Shown here piece after piece: positions 45,279 through 54,975 of a stretch of 64,000 bases of DNA. A program made the position numbers and the translations under genes. Numbering within the stretch: the first letter of the stretch is position 1; each line of letters begins with the position of its first letter. Below the pieces are notes generated by a model that worked only from the letters and a program-made list of their open reading frames with translations, had not been told where the DNA came from and did no database searches. The stretch is from Streptomyces flaveolus (GTDB taxonomy: Bacteria; Actinomycetota; Actinomycetes; Streptomycetales; Streptomycetaceae): assembly GCF_014648815.1 (NCBI RefSeq), contig NZ_BMRV01000002.1, forward strand, positions 186,001 to 250,000, in the 5' to 3' direction.

Positions 45279-46691
45279 TCAGGGTGCGTGGCGCCAGTGC
45301 TCCGCCAGGTCGCCCCACAGGTGGGCGGAGGTTTCGACGCCCTTGAGGAGCAGGTCGAGCTCGACCTTCTCGTCGGGGGCGTGCCAGCCGTCGGACGGGA
45401 CGGAGATGCCGAGGAAGAGCACCGGTGCGCCGAGGACCTCCTGGAGGTCGGCGGCCGGTCCGGAGCCGCCTTCGCGGGTGAAGCGGACCGGCTTCTCGAA
45501 GGCGCGGCCCATGGCACGGACCACGGACTGCAGCGCCGGGTGGTCCAGCGGTGTCAGGCACGGGCGCGTGGCCGATCCGAAGGTGATCTCGCAGCGGATG
45601 CCGGCCGGCACCTGCTCGGCGGCCCAGGAGCGGACGGCCTTCTCGACGTGGCCGGGGTCCTGTCCCGCGACCAGGCGGAAGGAGAGCTTCACCATGGCGG
45701 AGGACGGGATGATCGTCTTGCTGCCCGGGCCCTGGTAGCCGCCGCCGATGCCGTTCACCTCGGCGGTGGGGCGGGCCCAGATCCGCTCCAGGGTGGTGTG
45801 GCCGGCCTCGCCGTGGGCGGCGTACGACTTGGCCGTGCGCAGCCACCGGTGCTCGTCGAAGGGCAGTTCGGCGAAGAGGTCGCGTTCGCGCTCGGTGAGT
45901 TCGATCACGCCGTCGTAGAAGCCGGGAATCGCCACGCGCGCGTGGTCGTCGTGCAGGGCGGCCACCAGGCGGGCGGCGGCCGTGGCGGGGTTGGGGACCG
46001 CGCCGCCGAAGGAGCCGGAGTGGATGTCCTGGTCGGGTCCGTGCAGCCGGATCTCGCACTCGGCGAGGCCGCGCATGCCGGTGCAGACCGTGGGGGTGTC
46101 CTCGGACCACATGCCGGTGTCGGAGACGATCACCGCGTCGGCGGCGAGCCGCCCGGCGTGCTCCTCGACCAGCGCGCGGAAGTGCGGGGAGCCGGACTCC
46201 TCCTCGCCCTCGATCAGCAGCTTCAGGTTCACCGCCGGTGCGGTGCGGCCGGTGGCGGCGAGGTGGGCGCGGACGCCGAGTGTGTGGAAGAACACCTGGC
46301 CCTTGTCGTCGGCGGCTCCGCGCGCGTACAGGCGGTTGTCGCGGACGACGGGCTCGAAGGGGTCGCTGTGCCAGCCGTCCTCACGGACCGCCGGCTGCAC
46401 GTCGTGGTGGCCGTAGACGAGGACCGTCGGTGCCGCGGCGTCGCCGGAGGGCCACTCGGCGAAGACGGCCGGGGCGCCCGCGGTGGGCCAGACCTCGGCG
46501 GTCGGGAAGCCGGTCTCCTTCAGCTTGGCGGCGAGCCAGTCGGCGCTGCGGCGTACGTCGGTCGCGTGGGCGGGCTGGGCCGACACGGACGGGATGCGCA
46601 GCCACTCGGCGAGGTCGTCGAGGAAGGCGACCCGGTGGTGCTCGATGTACGTACGGACGGCGCTGACGGCATTGTCAACGGTGTGGCTCAT
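45279..46691 (-). CDS. M20-family metallodipeptidase
   Basis: ATG 46691 gives 470 residues. Metal ligands sit in GHHDVQP (His95, Asp97), GAADDKG (Asp128) and EGEEESGS (catalytic Glu and metal Glu). The lid domain is at about 190-340. It resembles the cytosolic Cys-Gly/carnosine dipeptidase branch of M20. The start is 10 bp after the adnB stop and the gene has a weak ribosome-binding site, so it is probably the last gene of the adnA-adnB transcript. The preferred peptide is not predictable. Confidence 0.9.
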   Translation of the reverse strand: MSHTVDNAVSAVRTYIEHHRVAFLDDLAEWLRIPSVSAQPAHATDVRRSADWLAAKLKETGFPTAEVWPTAGAPAVFAEWPSGDAAAPTVLVYGHHDVQPAVREDGWHSDPFEPVVRDNRLYARGAADDKGQVFFHTLGVRAHLAATGRTAPAVNLKLLIEGEEESGSPHFRALVEEHAGRLAADAVIVSDTGMWSEDTPTVCTGMRGLAECEIRLHGPDQDIHSGSFGGAVPNPATAAARLVAALHDDHARVAIPGFYDGVIELTERERDLFAELPFDEHRWLRTAKSYAAHGEAGHTTLERIWARPTAEVNGIGGGYQGPGSKTIIPSSAMVKLSFRLVAGQDPGHVEKAVRSWAAEQVPAGIRCEITFGSATRPCLTPLDHPALQSVVRAMGRAFEKPVRFTREGGSGPAADLQEVLGAPVLFLGISVPSDGWHAPDEKVELDLLLKGVETSAHLWGDLAEHWRHAP

Positions 46692-46701
46692 GCTCACGAG
46701 C

Positions 46702-49700
46702 CTATCGGCCCGCGCGCACACCCCGATCGTGCGGTTCGTCACCGACCGGCTCGCCGAGCAGCAGGCGCTCCAGTGCGGCACGGTCCGGCAGGCCGTCGGG
46801 CCGCACGGCTTCGCCGCTGCGTACGTACAGGAAGGTGGCCGTCACCGATTCCAGCGGCACCCGCTGCTGCTCGGCCCAGGCGAGGCGGTACACGGCGAGC
46901 TGGAGGGGGTCGGCGGTGCCGTCGCGGCTCGTCTTCCAGTCGACGATCTCGTACGTCGCCGCCGGGCCCTCGCCCTGCCGGTAGACGGCGTCGATCCGGC
47001 CGCGCACGACGCGTCCGGCGAGCGTGAGCTGGAAGGGCGCCTCGACGCGGTACGGGGTGCGGTGCGCGTACTCGGTGCGTTCGAAGGCGTCCTTGAGGAA
47101 CTCCAGGTCGCGTTCGTCGGCGATCTCGGCCTCGCTGCCGGGCAGCTCCTCCGGTTCCAGCATGGGCAGGGTCAGTGCTTCGAAGCGGGACTCGACCCAG
47201 GCGTGGAAACGGGTGCCGCGGCGGGCGGCGGGCTGGGGCGGGCGGGGCATGGGGCGGGCCAGCTCCTGGGCGAAGCCGTCGGGGTCGGCGGCCAGGCGCA
47301 GCAGCTGGGAGGCGGTCAGCGACGCCGGGAGGTGCACCTCGGTGACGCTCTCGCGGGCGCGCAGCAGCTCGCCGGTGAGGGCGTCCAGGTCGCGGTCCCA
47401 GGAGGCGACGGTACGGGCCTCCTCGGGTGTGAGCCGGGAGGCGCCGGTCGCCCGGGGGGCGGGGTCCGGCAGGGGCTCCTGGGGCCGGGGGACGCCGGTG
47501 CGGCCGGGCTGAGGCGGCGGTGGCGCCTGGTGGGGGACGGTCGGGCGCGCGGTGGGGCGGTCGGGCGTCCAGGAGTCCCAGTCGGCGGAGTCCTCCGGCC
47601 GACCGGGGTCCTCGTCGTCGGGGAAGGGCTCTTCCAAGGCCCCCTCGAAGGCCTCTTCCGGGTCGGGGAAGGGCCCGTCGTCCTCGGGGGGCGGGGGCCA
47701 GTCCGGGTCGTCGTAGACGTCCGGGTCGTGCGTGGCGGCGGGCGGGCCGTCGTCCTGGGCGGCGAGGGCGTCCAGGTGGGCGAGGACCGTCTCGGCGGCG
47801 GACCGGCGCAGGGCGAGGGCCGTGTCGTCCAGGGGCAGGGGCCAGGCCCGGTCGGCGGTGTCCGCGAGGAGGGCCGGGTTCTCCTCGTCCTCGGCGGGCT
47901 CGTCCGCCCATGCCTCGATCTCGCCGTACCCGGCGGCGCAGTGGTCGTACAGGTCCTGGAGGAAGTCGGAGGGTCCGCGCGGCTTCTTCTGGCTCGGGCC
48001 CCACCAGTGGCCGGAGCCCAGGAGCAGGGAGCGGGGGCGGGTGAAGGTGACGTAGCCGAGTCGGAGTTCCTCGGTGTGCTGGTGTTCCTTCATGGCCTCG
48101 TGGAAGGCCTTCAGGCCGCGTGAGTCCCAGGACGGGACGTCGGGCAGGGTGTCGGCGTCGCCGCGCAGCGCGTGCGGCAGCACCTTGCCCTGGGCGGTCC
48201 ACTTCTCGCGGCCCTGCCCGCTGGGGAAGGTGCCGGTGACCAGCCCGGGGACGGCCACGACGTCCCACTCCAGGCCCTTGGACTTGTGCGCGGTGAGCAC
48301 CTTGACCGTGTTCTCGCCGCCGGGCAGCGCGTTGTCGAGGCCCTTCTCGTACTGCGCGGCGGTCCGCAGGAAGCCGAGGAAGGCGAGCAGCGTGGCCTCG
48401 CCGTCGCTCGCGGCGAAGGAGGCGGCGACGTCCAGGAAGTTCGACAGGGTCTCGCGGCGGCGGGCGGCCAGCGCGTGCGGGGACGCCGACAGCTCGACCT
48501 CCAGACCGGTGGTGGCGAGGACGCGGTGCAGGACGTCCATCAGGGGGTCGGACAGGGCTCGGCGCAGGTCGCGCAGCTCGGTGGCCAGGCGGGCGAAGCG
48601 CACGCGCGCGTCCGCTGAGAAGGGCAGGCCGTCGTCGTCCCCGGTGCCGTCGAGCGGGGTCTCCAGGAAGGTGTCGAGGGCGTCCGCGAGGGAGATCACC
48701 TCGGACGGGTCGACGCCCTCGACGGCGGCGGCGAGACGCCGGTCGGGGTCGTCGTCGCCGTCCACGCGCGCGTGGCTCACGAGCAGCCGGGCCCGGCGCC
48801 CCAGGAGGGCCAGGTCGCGCGGGCCGATGCGCCAGCGCGGGCCGGTGAGCAGGCGGACCAGGGCGGCGTTGGCGCCGGGGTCCTGGAGGACCTCGCAGAC
48901 GGCGACCAGGTCGGCCACCTCGGGCAGGTGCAGCAGCCCGGACAGGCCCACGACCTCGACGGGGACGTCGCGGGCCACCAGCGCGCCCTGGATCTCGGCG
49001 AAGTCGGTCGCCGTGCGGCACAGGACGGCGATCTCTCCGGGCGCCGTGCCGGTGCGGACCAGGTGGGCGACGGAGTCGGCGATCCAGTCGATCTCCTCGG
49101 CGTGCGTGCGCAGGAGGGCGCAGCGGACCGTGCCGTCGCGTTCGGCGCCGGGCGCGGGGCGCAGGGCCTCCACGCCCGCGTGCATGGCGCGCAGGGGTTC
49201 GGCGAGGCCGTTGGCGAGGTCGAGGAGGCGGCCGCCGCTGCGGCGGTTCTCGCTGAGCGCCTGGCGGGTGGCGGGGCGGCCGTCGGCGTGGGCGAAGTGC
49301 TCCGGGAAGTCGTCGAGGTTGGCGACGGAGGCGCCGCGCCAGCCGTAGATCGCCTGGCAGGGGTCGCCGACCGCGGTCACGGGGTGGCCGGTGCCGCCGC
49401 CGAACAGGCCGGCGAGGAGGATGCGCTGGGCCACCGAGGTGTCCTGGTACTCGTCGAGCAGCACGACCCGGAACTCGTCACGCAGGACGCGGCCCACCTC
49501 GGGGAGCCCGGCGAGCTGGGCGGACAGGGCGATCTGGTCGCCGAAGTCGAGGAGGTCGCGTTCGCGTTTGGCGGCCCGGTAGCGGATCACCAGGTCGGCG
49601 AGTTCGCGGCGGGCGGCGGCGGCCTCGGGGACCTTGCGCAGATCGGCGTTGGTGAGCTTGGCGCCCTGGAGGGTGGTCAGGAGGCCCGCGTCCCAGGCCC

Positions 49701-50262
49701 GCAGCTCCTCGGGGCGTACGAGGTGTTCGGCGAGCTCGGCGTCGAGGGCGAGGAGGTCGCTGACCAGGTCGGCGAAGGAGCGGGTGAGCGCCGGATACGG
49801 CCCGGGTGCCTCGCGCAGCACGCGCGCGGCCAGCTGGTAGCGGGTGGCGTCGGCGAGCAGGCGGGACGACGGCTCCAGCCCGAGACGCAGGCCGTGGTCG
49901 GTCAGCAGGCGGCCCGCGAAGGCGTGGTACGTGGAGATCACCGGCTCGCCCGGCGGATTGTCCGGGTCGATGACGTCGGGGTCGGTGACGCCGGCCCGGA
50001 CGAGGGCCTTGCGGACGCGTTCGGCGAGTTCGCCGGCGGCCTTGTTGGTGAAGGTGAGGCCGAGCACCTGCTCCGGGGCGACCTGGCCGGTGCCGACCAG
50101 CCACACCACGCGGGCCGCCATCACCGTCGTCTTGCCCGACCCGGCTCCGGCCACGATCACCTGCGGGGCGGGCGGCGCGACGATGCAGGCCGTCTGCTCC
50201 GGGGTGAAGGGGATGCCGAGGAGCTCCTTGAGCTGCTCGGGATCGGTGATACGGGCGGGCAC
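46702..50262 (-). CDS. adnB: AdnB-type helicase-nuclease subunit
   Basis: About 1186 residues from GTG 50262, chosen because mycobacterial AdnB starts a similar distance before motif I; GTG 50358 is possible but the codons between are poor. Walker A is AGAGSGKT (38-45), motif II LLDEYQDTS, and motif VI is in YVTFTRPRSLLLG. The C-terminal RecB-like nuclease has GRIDAVYR and EIVDWKTS. Together with AdnA it forms the actinobacterial end-resection machine that replaces RecBCD/AddAB in recombination. A long acidic, Pro-rich insert (about 850-960, DDPDWPPPPEDDGPFPDPEE) separates helicase and nuclease. Confidence 0.93.
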   Translation of the reverse strand: MPARITDPEQLKELLGIPFTPEQTACIVAPPAPQVIVAGAGSGKTTVMAARVVWLVGTGQVAPEQVLGLTFTNKAAGELAERVRKALVRAGVTDPDVIDPDNPPGEPVISTYHAFAGRLLTDHGLRLGLEPSSRLLADATRYQLAARVLREAPGPYPALTRSFADLVSDLLALDAELAEHLVRPEELRAWDAGLLTTLQGAKLTNADLRKVPEAAAARRELADLVIRYRAAKRERDLLDFGDQIALSAQLAGLPEVGRVLRDEFRVVLLDEYQDTSVAQRILLAGLFGGGTGHPVTAVGDPCQAIYGWRGASVANLDDFPEHFAHADGRPATRQALSENRRSGGRLLDLANGLAEPLRAMHAGVEALRPAPGAERDGTVRCALLRTHAEEIDWIADSVAHLVRTGTAPGEIAVLCRTATDFAEIQGALVARDVPVEVVGLSGLLHLPEVADLVAVCEVLQDPGANAALVRLLTGPRWRIGPRDLALLGRRARLLVSHARVDGDDDPDRRLAAAVEGVDPSEVISLADALDTFLETPLDGTGDDDGLPFSADARVRFARLATELRDLRRALSDPLMDVLHRVLATTGLEVELSASPHALAARRRETLSNFLDVAASFAASDGEATLLAFLGFLRTAAQYEKGLDNALPGGENTVKVLTAHKSKGLEWDVVAVPGLVTGTFPSGQGREKWTAQGKVLPHALRGDADTLPDVPSWDSRGLKAFHEAMKEHQHTEELRLGYVTFTRPRSLLLGSGHWWGPSQKKPRGPSDFLQDLYDHCAAGYGEIEAWADEPAEDEENPALLADTADRAWPLPLDDTALALRRSAAETVLAHLDALAAQDDGPPAATHDPDVYDDPDWPPPPEDDGPFPDPEEAFEGALEEPFPDDEDPGRPEDSADWDSWTPDRPTARPTVPHQAPPPPQPGRTGVPRPQEPLPDPAPRATGASRLTPEEARTVASWDRDLDALTGELLRARESVTEVHLPASLTASQLLRLAADPDGFAQELARPMPRPPQPAARRGTRFHAWVESRFEALTLPMLEPEELPGSEAEIADERDLEFLKDAFERTEYAHRTPYRVEAPFQLTLAGRVVRGRIDAVYRQGEGPAATYEIVDWKTSRDGTADPLQLAVYRLAWAEQQRVPLESVTATFLYVRSGEAVRPDGLPDRAALERLLLGEPVGDEPHDRGVRAGR

Positions 50263-50411
50263 GTCGAAGAGGCTAGCGGCGGCGACTGACAGTGGATGCC
50301 GGATGCGGCCTGCGGGCGGGGAGAAGCGCAGGTCAGCACGTGTGGTGCGTCTGGTCACACCCGGCGCTCCGGTCCACGGCGAGCGGTCCTCCCGGGCCGC
50401 GGCCGGCTGCC

Positions 50412-53400
50412 CTACTCCACGACGTGCCGCCCTTCGGGCCGCGCGCTGCACGACGCGCGGAAGGCGCAGTGCGTGCAGTGCTGGCCCGCGGTGGGCGTGA
50501 ACCGTTCGTCGAGGACCTTGCCGGCGGCCGTGGCCAGCAGGTCCCCGACCCACTCCCCCTCCGGGCCCGCCAGGGAGTCCTGCGCCTGCACCTTGGGCAG
50601 CGTCTCGCCGCCGTCGCGCTTGGCCGCGCCCTGGCGCAGCTGGACGAGTTCCGCGCCGCCCGGCTCGGGGCGCACCCCGTCGAAGGCCTCGTCGACGGCG
50701 CCCTCGCGGACGGCGAGCTGGTAGACGGCGAGCTGGGGGTGGCGGGCCACCTCGGCCGAGCTGGGCGCCTGTTTGCCGGTCTTGAAGTCGACGACGTAGG
50801 CGCGGCCGTCGCCGTCGGCCTCGACGCGGTCCATCTGGCCGCGGATGCGGACCTCGTAGTCGCCCGCCTCCAGGGTCACGTCGAAGTCGTGCTCGCTCGC
50901 CACCGGTGTGCGCCCGGCGCGGTCCATGACGTGCCACTTCAGGAAGCGTTCGAGAGCCACGCGGGCGTTGGCCTTCTCCTGCGCCGACTTCCACGGCGCG
51001 TCGAAGGCGAGCGCGTTCCACACCGAGTCCAGGCGTTCCATGAGGACGTCGAGGTCGGCCGGGGTGTGCCCGGAGGCGACCTCGTCGGCCAGCACGTGCA
51101 CCACGTTGCCGAAGCCCTGGGCGGCGGTGGCGGGAGCGTCCGCCTTCACCTCACGGCCGAGGAACCACTGGAGGGCGCAGGTGTTGGCGAGCTGGTCGAG
51201 GGCGCTGCCGGAGAGGGTGACGGGCTGGTCGCGGTCGCGCAGCGGCACCTTGCTCTCGGTCGGGTCCCACATGCCCCACCAGCGGTAGGGATGGGCGGAC
51301 GGCACCAGCGGGCGGCCGTCCTCGTCGGCGAGCGCGGCGAGGCGGGCCAGCCGGCGGGCGGCGGCCTCGCGCAGGGGTGCGGAGACGCGCGGGTCCACGG
51401 TGGTGGCGCGCAGTTCGGCGACGAGGGCCGCGACGGCCAGGGGGCGGCGTGGGCGGCCGGTGACGTCGGAGGGCTCGACGCCGAGTTCGGTCAGGAACCG
51501 GGAGGGCTGGTCACCGTCGTCGGCCGGTGCCTTCACGGCGGTCACGACGAGGCGTTCCCGCGCGCGCGTGGCGGCCACGTAGAACAGGCGGCGCTCCTCG
51601 GCGAGCAGCGCGCCGGGGGTGAGGGGTTCGGCGAGTCCGTCGCGGCCGATCCGGTCCGCCTCCAGCAGGGAGCCGCGGCGGCGCAGGTCCGGCCACAGGC
51701 CCTCCTGGACGCCCGCGACGACGACCAGCCGCCACTCGAGTCCCTTGGAGCGGTGCGCGGTCATCAGGCGGACGGCGTCGGGTCGGACGGCACGCCGCGT
51801 GAGGGTGTCCGCGGCGATGTCCTCGGCGTCGATCTCCTCCAGGAAGTTCAGCGCGCCGCGCCCGCCGGTACGCTCCTCCGCGCGCGCGGCGGTCGCGAAC
51901 AGGGCGCACACGGCGTCCAGGTCGCGGTCGGCGTTGCGTCCGGCGGCGCCGCCGCGCCTGGCCGAGCGTTCCAGGCGGGTGGGCCACGGGGTGCCGTCCC
52001 ACAGGTCCCACAGTGCCTCCTCGGCGCTGCCGCCACCGGCGAGGCGCTCGCGGGCCTTGCGGAGCAGCGCGCCGAGGCGCTGGGCACCGCGCGCGTACGC
52101 CGGGTCGTGCACCGCGAGGCGCTCGGGCTCGGCCAGGGCGCGGGCGAGCAGCTCGTCCGAGGGCGGTGGCAGCGGGTTGCCGGCGGCGCGTTCCTCGTCG
52201 CGCAGGGCGCGTCCGAGGCGGCGCAGGTCGGCGGCGTCCATGCCGGCCAGGGGGGAGGTGAGCAGGGTGAGGGCGGTCTCGGTACCGAGCCAGCAGGCGC
52301 CTCCGGCGGGGTCTGCCGCGCGGCCGGCTTCGGGCACGTCGCCGGCGACGGGCTCGGTTCGGGGTACGTCGTCGCGGTCGGGCTCGGTTTCGAGCACGTC
52401 GTCGGGGCCGGGCCCCGTTTCCGTTACGTCGTCGGGGCCGGGCTCGGCGCGGGGCACGTCGCCGGGACCGGGCACGACGTGAGGTACGCCGCCGGCGTAC
52501 GACGCGGCCTGTGGCGCCTCGCCGGCGCCGAGCGCGGCCTCGGGCACACCGCCGCCAGGGGCCGTCTCGGGCACCTCACCGACGCCGGGCACGTCCCCGG
52601 AGCCAGGCTCGGCATCAGGCACCCCACCGACGCCGGGCCCGGCATCGGACACGCCGCCGGGACCGGGCACGGCCTCGGGCACGCCCCCCGAGCCGCGCTC
52701 GGTTTCCGCCGCGTCGCCGGCGCGGGTGCGCGGCCGCTCCTCCGCCTCCGCCGTCGCCACCGCGCGCAGGGCCGTCAGCAGCGGTGCCACCGCCGGCTCG
52801 TGCCGCAGGGGCAGGTCGTCGCCGTCGACGTCCAGCGGGACCCCGGCCGCGGTGAGCGCGCGGCGCACCGCCGGGATGGTGCGCGAGCCGGCGCGCACGA
52901 GGACGGCCATGTCGCTCCAGGGGACCCCGTCCTCGAGGTGGGCCCGGCGCAGGATGTCGGCGATGTTGTCGAGCTCGGTGCCGGACGTCGGGTAGGTGTA
53001 CACCTCGACACGCCCCCCGTCCCGTACGGAGGCGAGCTCGCGGTGCGCGCGCACCTTGTCGGCGGGCAGGCGGGTCAGCGGCATGCGCTGGGTCAGCAGC
53101 CGGGTCGCGGCCAGCAGGGCGGCCCCGGAGCGGCGCGAGGTCCGCAGCACCTCCACCGGCGCGGGGCGGCCGTCCGCGCGCGGGAAGGCGTGCGGGAAGT
53201 CGAGGATGCCGTTCACGTCCGCGCCCCGGAAAGCGTAGATCGACTGGTCGGGGTCGCCGAAGGCGACGAGGGTGCGTCCGCCGCCCGCCAGGGCGTGCAG
53301 CAGCCGTATCTGGGCCGGGTCGGTGTCCTGGTACTCGTCGACGTACACGGCGTCGTACCGCGCGGCCAGCTGCGCGGCGACCTCGGGGCGGCGGGCGAGC

Positions 53401-54137
53401 AGCACCGCACGGTGGACGAGTTCCGCGTAGTCGAGGACGCCCTGCAGGTCGAGTACGTCGAGGTACTCGGCGAGGAAGGCTGCGGCGGCCCGCCAGTCGG
53501 GGCGGCCGATGCGCCGGGCGAACGCCTCCAGGGCGTCCGGGCCGAGGCCCAGCTCACGGCTGCGGGCGAGGACCGCGCGGACCTCGTCGGCGAAGCCGCG
53601 GGTGGTCAGGCAGGCGCGCAGCTCGTCGGGCCAGCGCACGTGCGCCAGGCCGAGCCGCTCCAGGTCCGCCTGTCCGGCCAGCAACCCGCGGACCGCCACG
53701 TCCTGCTCCGGACCGGACAGCAGCCGCAGCGGCTCCACGAACAGCTCGCTGTCCTGGTGGGCGCGGACCAGGGCGTAACCGAAGGAGTGAAAGGTGGTCG
53801 CCCGGGGAGCGCGCGCGGCGCCCATGCGCAGCGCCATCCGGTCGCGCAGCTCGACGGCCGCCTTGCGGCTGAAGGTCAGGACCAGGATCCGCTCCGGGTC
53901 GCCGCCACGGGCGATCCGGTCCGCGACGGACTCGACCAGGGTGGTGGTCTTGCCGGTGCCCGGACCGGCGAGGACGAGCAGCGGCCCGCCCCCGTGGTCA
54001 ACCACGGCGCGCTGCGCGGCGTCCAGACGAGGGGGAGCCACACGCGGCGGCTGGGTACGCACCAGTCGGTAGGCGCCGGAGCTCCCCCGTCGCGCCTGGG
54101 GGCGCGACGGGCGTCCGGTGGAGGAAGAGGAGCTCAC
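50412..54137 (-). CDS. adnA: AdnA-type helicase-nuclease subunit with repeat insert
   Basis: 1241 residues from GTG 54137. Walker A is GPGTGKT (58-64) and motif II is VYVDEYQDTD. The C-terminal nuclease has GQMDRVEADG and YVVDFKTGK, and the 4Fe-4S cysteines are in NTCALQWF and CTHCAFRASC. It is the upstream partner of AdnB, in the order seen for mycobacterial Rv3202c-Rv3201c. Residues about 480-604 are a low-complexity insert of degenerate 12-residue repeats (such as GDVPRAEPGPDD) that I do not expect in the family. The 149-bp gap to adnB holds no gene. Confidence 0.93.
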   Translation of the reverse strand: MSSSSSTGRPSRPQARRGSSGAYRLVRTQPPRVAPPRLDAAQRAVVDHGGGPLLVLAGPGTGKTTTLVESVADRIARGGDPERILVLTFSRKAAVELRDRMALRMGAARAPRATTFHSFGYALVRAHQDSELFVEPLRLLSGPEQDVAVRGLLAGQADLERLGLAHVRWPDELRACLTTRGFADEVRAVLARSRELGLGPDALEAFARRIGRPDWRAAAAFLAEYLDVLDLQGVLDYAELVHRAVLLARRPEVAAQLAARYDAVYVDEYQDTDPAQIRLLHALAGGGRTLVAFGDPDQSIYAFRGADVNGILDFPHAFPRADGRPAPVEVLRTSRRSGAALLAATRLLTQRMPLTRLPADKVRAHRELASVRDGGRVEVYTYPTSGTELDNIADILRRAHLEDGVPWSDMAVLVRAGSRTIPAVRRALTAAGVPLDVDGDDLPLRHEPAVAPLLTALRAVATAEAEERPRTRAGDAAETERGSGGVPEAVPGPGGVSDAGPGVGGVPDAEPGSGDVPGVGEVPETAPGGGVPEAALGAGEAPQAASYAGGVPHVVPGPGDVPRAEPGPDDVTETGPGPDDVLETEPDRDDVPRTEPVAGDVPEAGRAADPAGGACWLGTETALTLLTSPLAGMDAADLRRLGRALRDEERAAGNPLPPPSDELLARALAEPERLAVHDPAYARGAQRLGALLRKARERLAGGGSAEEALWDLWDGTPWPTRLERSARRGGAAGRNADRDLDAVCALFATAARAEERTGGRGALNFLEEIDAEDIAADTLTRRAVRPDAVRLMTAHRSKGLEWRLVVVAGVQEGLWPDLRRRGSLLEADRIGRDGLAEPLTPGALLAEERRLFYVAATRARERLVVTAVKAPADDGDQPSRFLTELGVEPSDVTGRPRRPLAVAALVAELRATTVDPRVSAPLREAAARRLARLAALADEDGRPLVPSAHPYRWWGMWDPTESKVPLRDRDQPVTLSGSALDQLANTCALQWFLGREVKADAPATAAQGFGNVVHVLADEVASGHTPADLDVLMERLDSVWNALAFDAPWKSAQEKANARVALERFLKWHVMDRAGRTPVASEHDFDVTLEAGDYEVRIRGQMDRVEADGDGRAYVVDFKTGKQAPSSAEVARHPQLAVYQLAVREGAVDEAFDGVRPEPGGAELVQLRQGAAKRDGGETLPKVQAQDSLAGPEGEWVGDLLATAAGKVLDERFTPTAGQHCTHCAFRASCSARPEGRHVVE
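52325..52695. repeat. 36-bp-period minisatellite inside adnA
   Basis: About ten degenerate copies of a 36-bp unit built on GGCACGTCGCCGGGACCGGG, coding for acidic Gly/Pro/Val/Glu repeats on the minus strand. The period keeps the frame. The repeats diverge in sequence, so this is an old expansion and not a recent slippage event. Confidence 0.8.
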
Positions 54138-54403
54138 GTGGTTCGCCGGTCCTGGTGGGTGTGCTGGTGGGCTGTCCGTCCTGCGGGGACGGCGGTGGCC
54201 GCCGTATGAGGGGGACGCGCGCGGCCGACGCTACGCCGACGCATGAGGCGGAAGCAGGACTTCCTCTTCTTCCCTCGGGTCACTCACGGCGCGTGTGTCT
54301 CCCGCCCCTCGAACGTACGTCATGTCACGAACGTGTCCGATGTGTCCCGGTTCCCTCATACGGATCACTGGTCACACACCGGGCCGCCCGATGTCGGAAG
54401 CTG

Positions 54404-54790
54404 TCAGGTGTGACCCTGCGCGCGTTCGCCGCCGTCCCACCGGGCTCGTCTCAGATCGATGCGCGGCAGATGGCCCGCGGCGGCTCTGCTCGCCTCCTTC
54501 AGGGGCGTGCCCTCCGCCCGGTAGTGGCCGAGCGCCTCGAGTTCGTGCCCGGCGAGCAGGACCCCGTCGGCGCGGACGATCCGCCACCAGCAGACGCCTC
54601 CGCCGTAGAGGGACATCACACGGCCGACCTGCCGGGGGCCGCCCTCCTCCAGGTACTCGGCGACGTCCCCGTACGTCATGACGCGGCCCGGCGGAACCAG
54701 TTCGGCGACGTCGAGGACCCGCTCGGCGTACTCGGGCAGCGCGTCCCCGTACTCCGGAGGGACCTCGTCCGGAAGGCTCTGCTCGCTCAT
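54404..54790 (-). CDS. Alkyltransferase-like (ATL) DNA-binding protein
   Basis: ATG 54790 gives 128 residues with the winged-helix DNA-binding domain of O6-methylguanine methyltransferases (VPPGRVMTYGDVAEYL, RQVGRVMSL). Where MGMT has the PCHR acceptor cysteine, this protein has CWWRIV, with Trp at the expected acceptor position. ATL proteins bind O6-alkylguanine without repairing it and hand the lesion to nucleotide excision repair. It is the homologue of Rv3204. The 266-bp gap to adnA (54138-54403) shows no gene. Confidence 0.88.
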   Translation of the reverse strand: MSEQSLPDEVPPEYGDALPEYAERVLDVAELVPPGRVMTYGDVAEYLEEGGPRQVGRVMSLYGGGVCWWRIVRADGVLLAGHELEALGHYRAEGTPLKEASRAAAGHLPRIDLRRARWDGGERAQGHT

Positions 54791-54975
54791 CCGCCCCATC
54801 CTGCCCCACCCCACCGACAACGCGACGCGCTCGCGACGGTGCGCGTCCCTCGCCCGCGAGCGAGGCTTCGGGCAGACTGTGCCGCCCGCACGGGCACCCT
54901 GATGCCCCCGGCTGTCGGTCCGGCATGCCACCATCGTGCGGTCGGTGACCAGTGATACGAGAGCAAGAAGAGGCG

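Noticed and set aside
52325..52695. Possible CRISPR array
   Set aside because: The 36-bp periodic units are contiguous and degenerate with no unique spacers, and they keep the adnA reading frame.
50292..54209. A 1305-codon open frame on the plus strand
   Set aside because: It is antisense to adnA, which has all helicase and nuclease motifs. The plus-strand product is low-complexity and unrecognisable.
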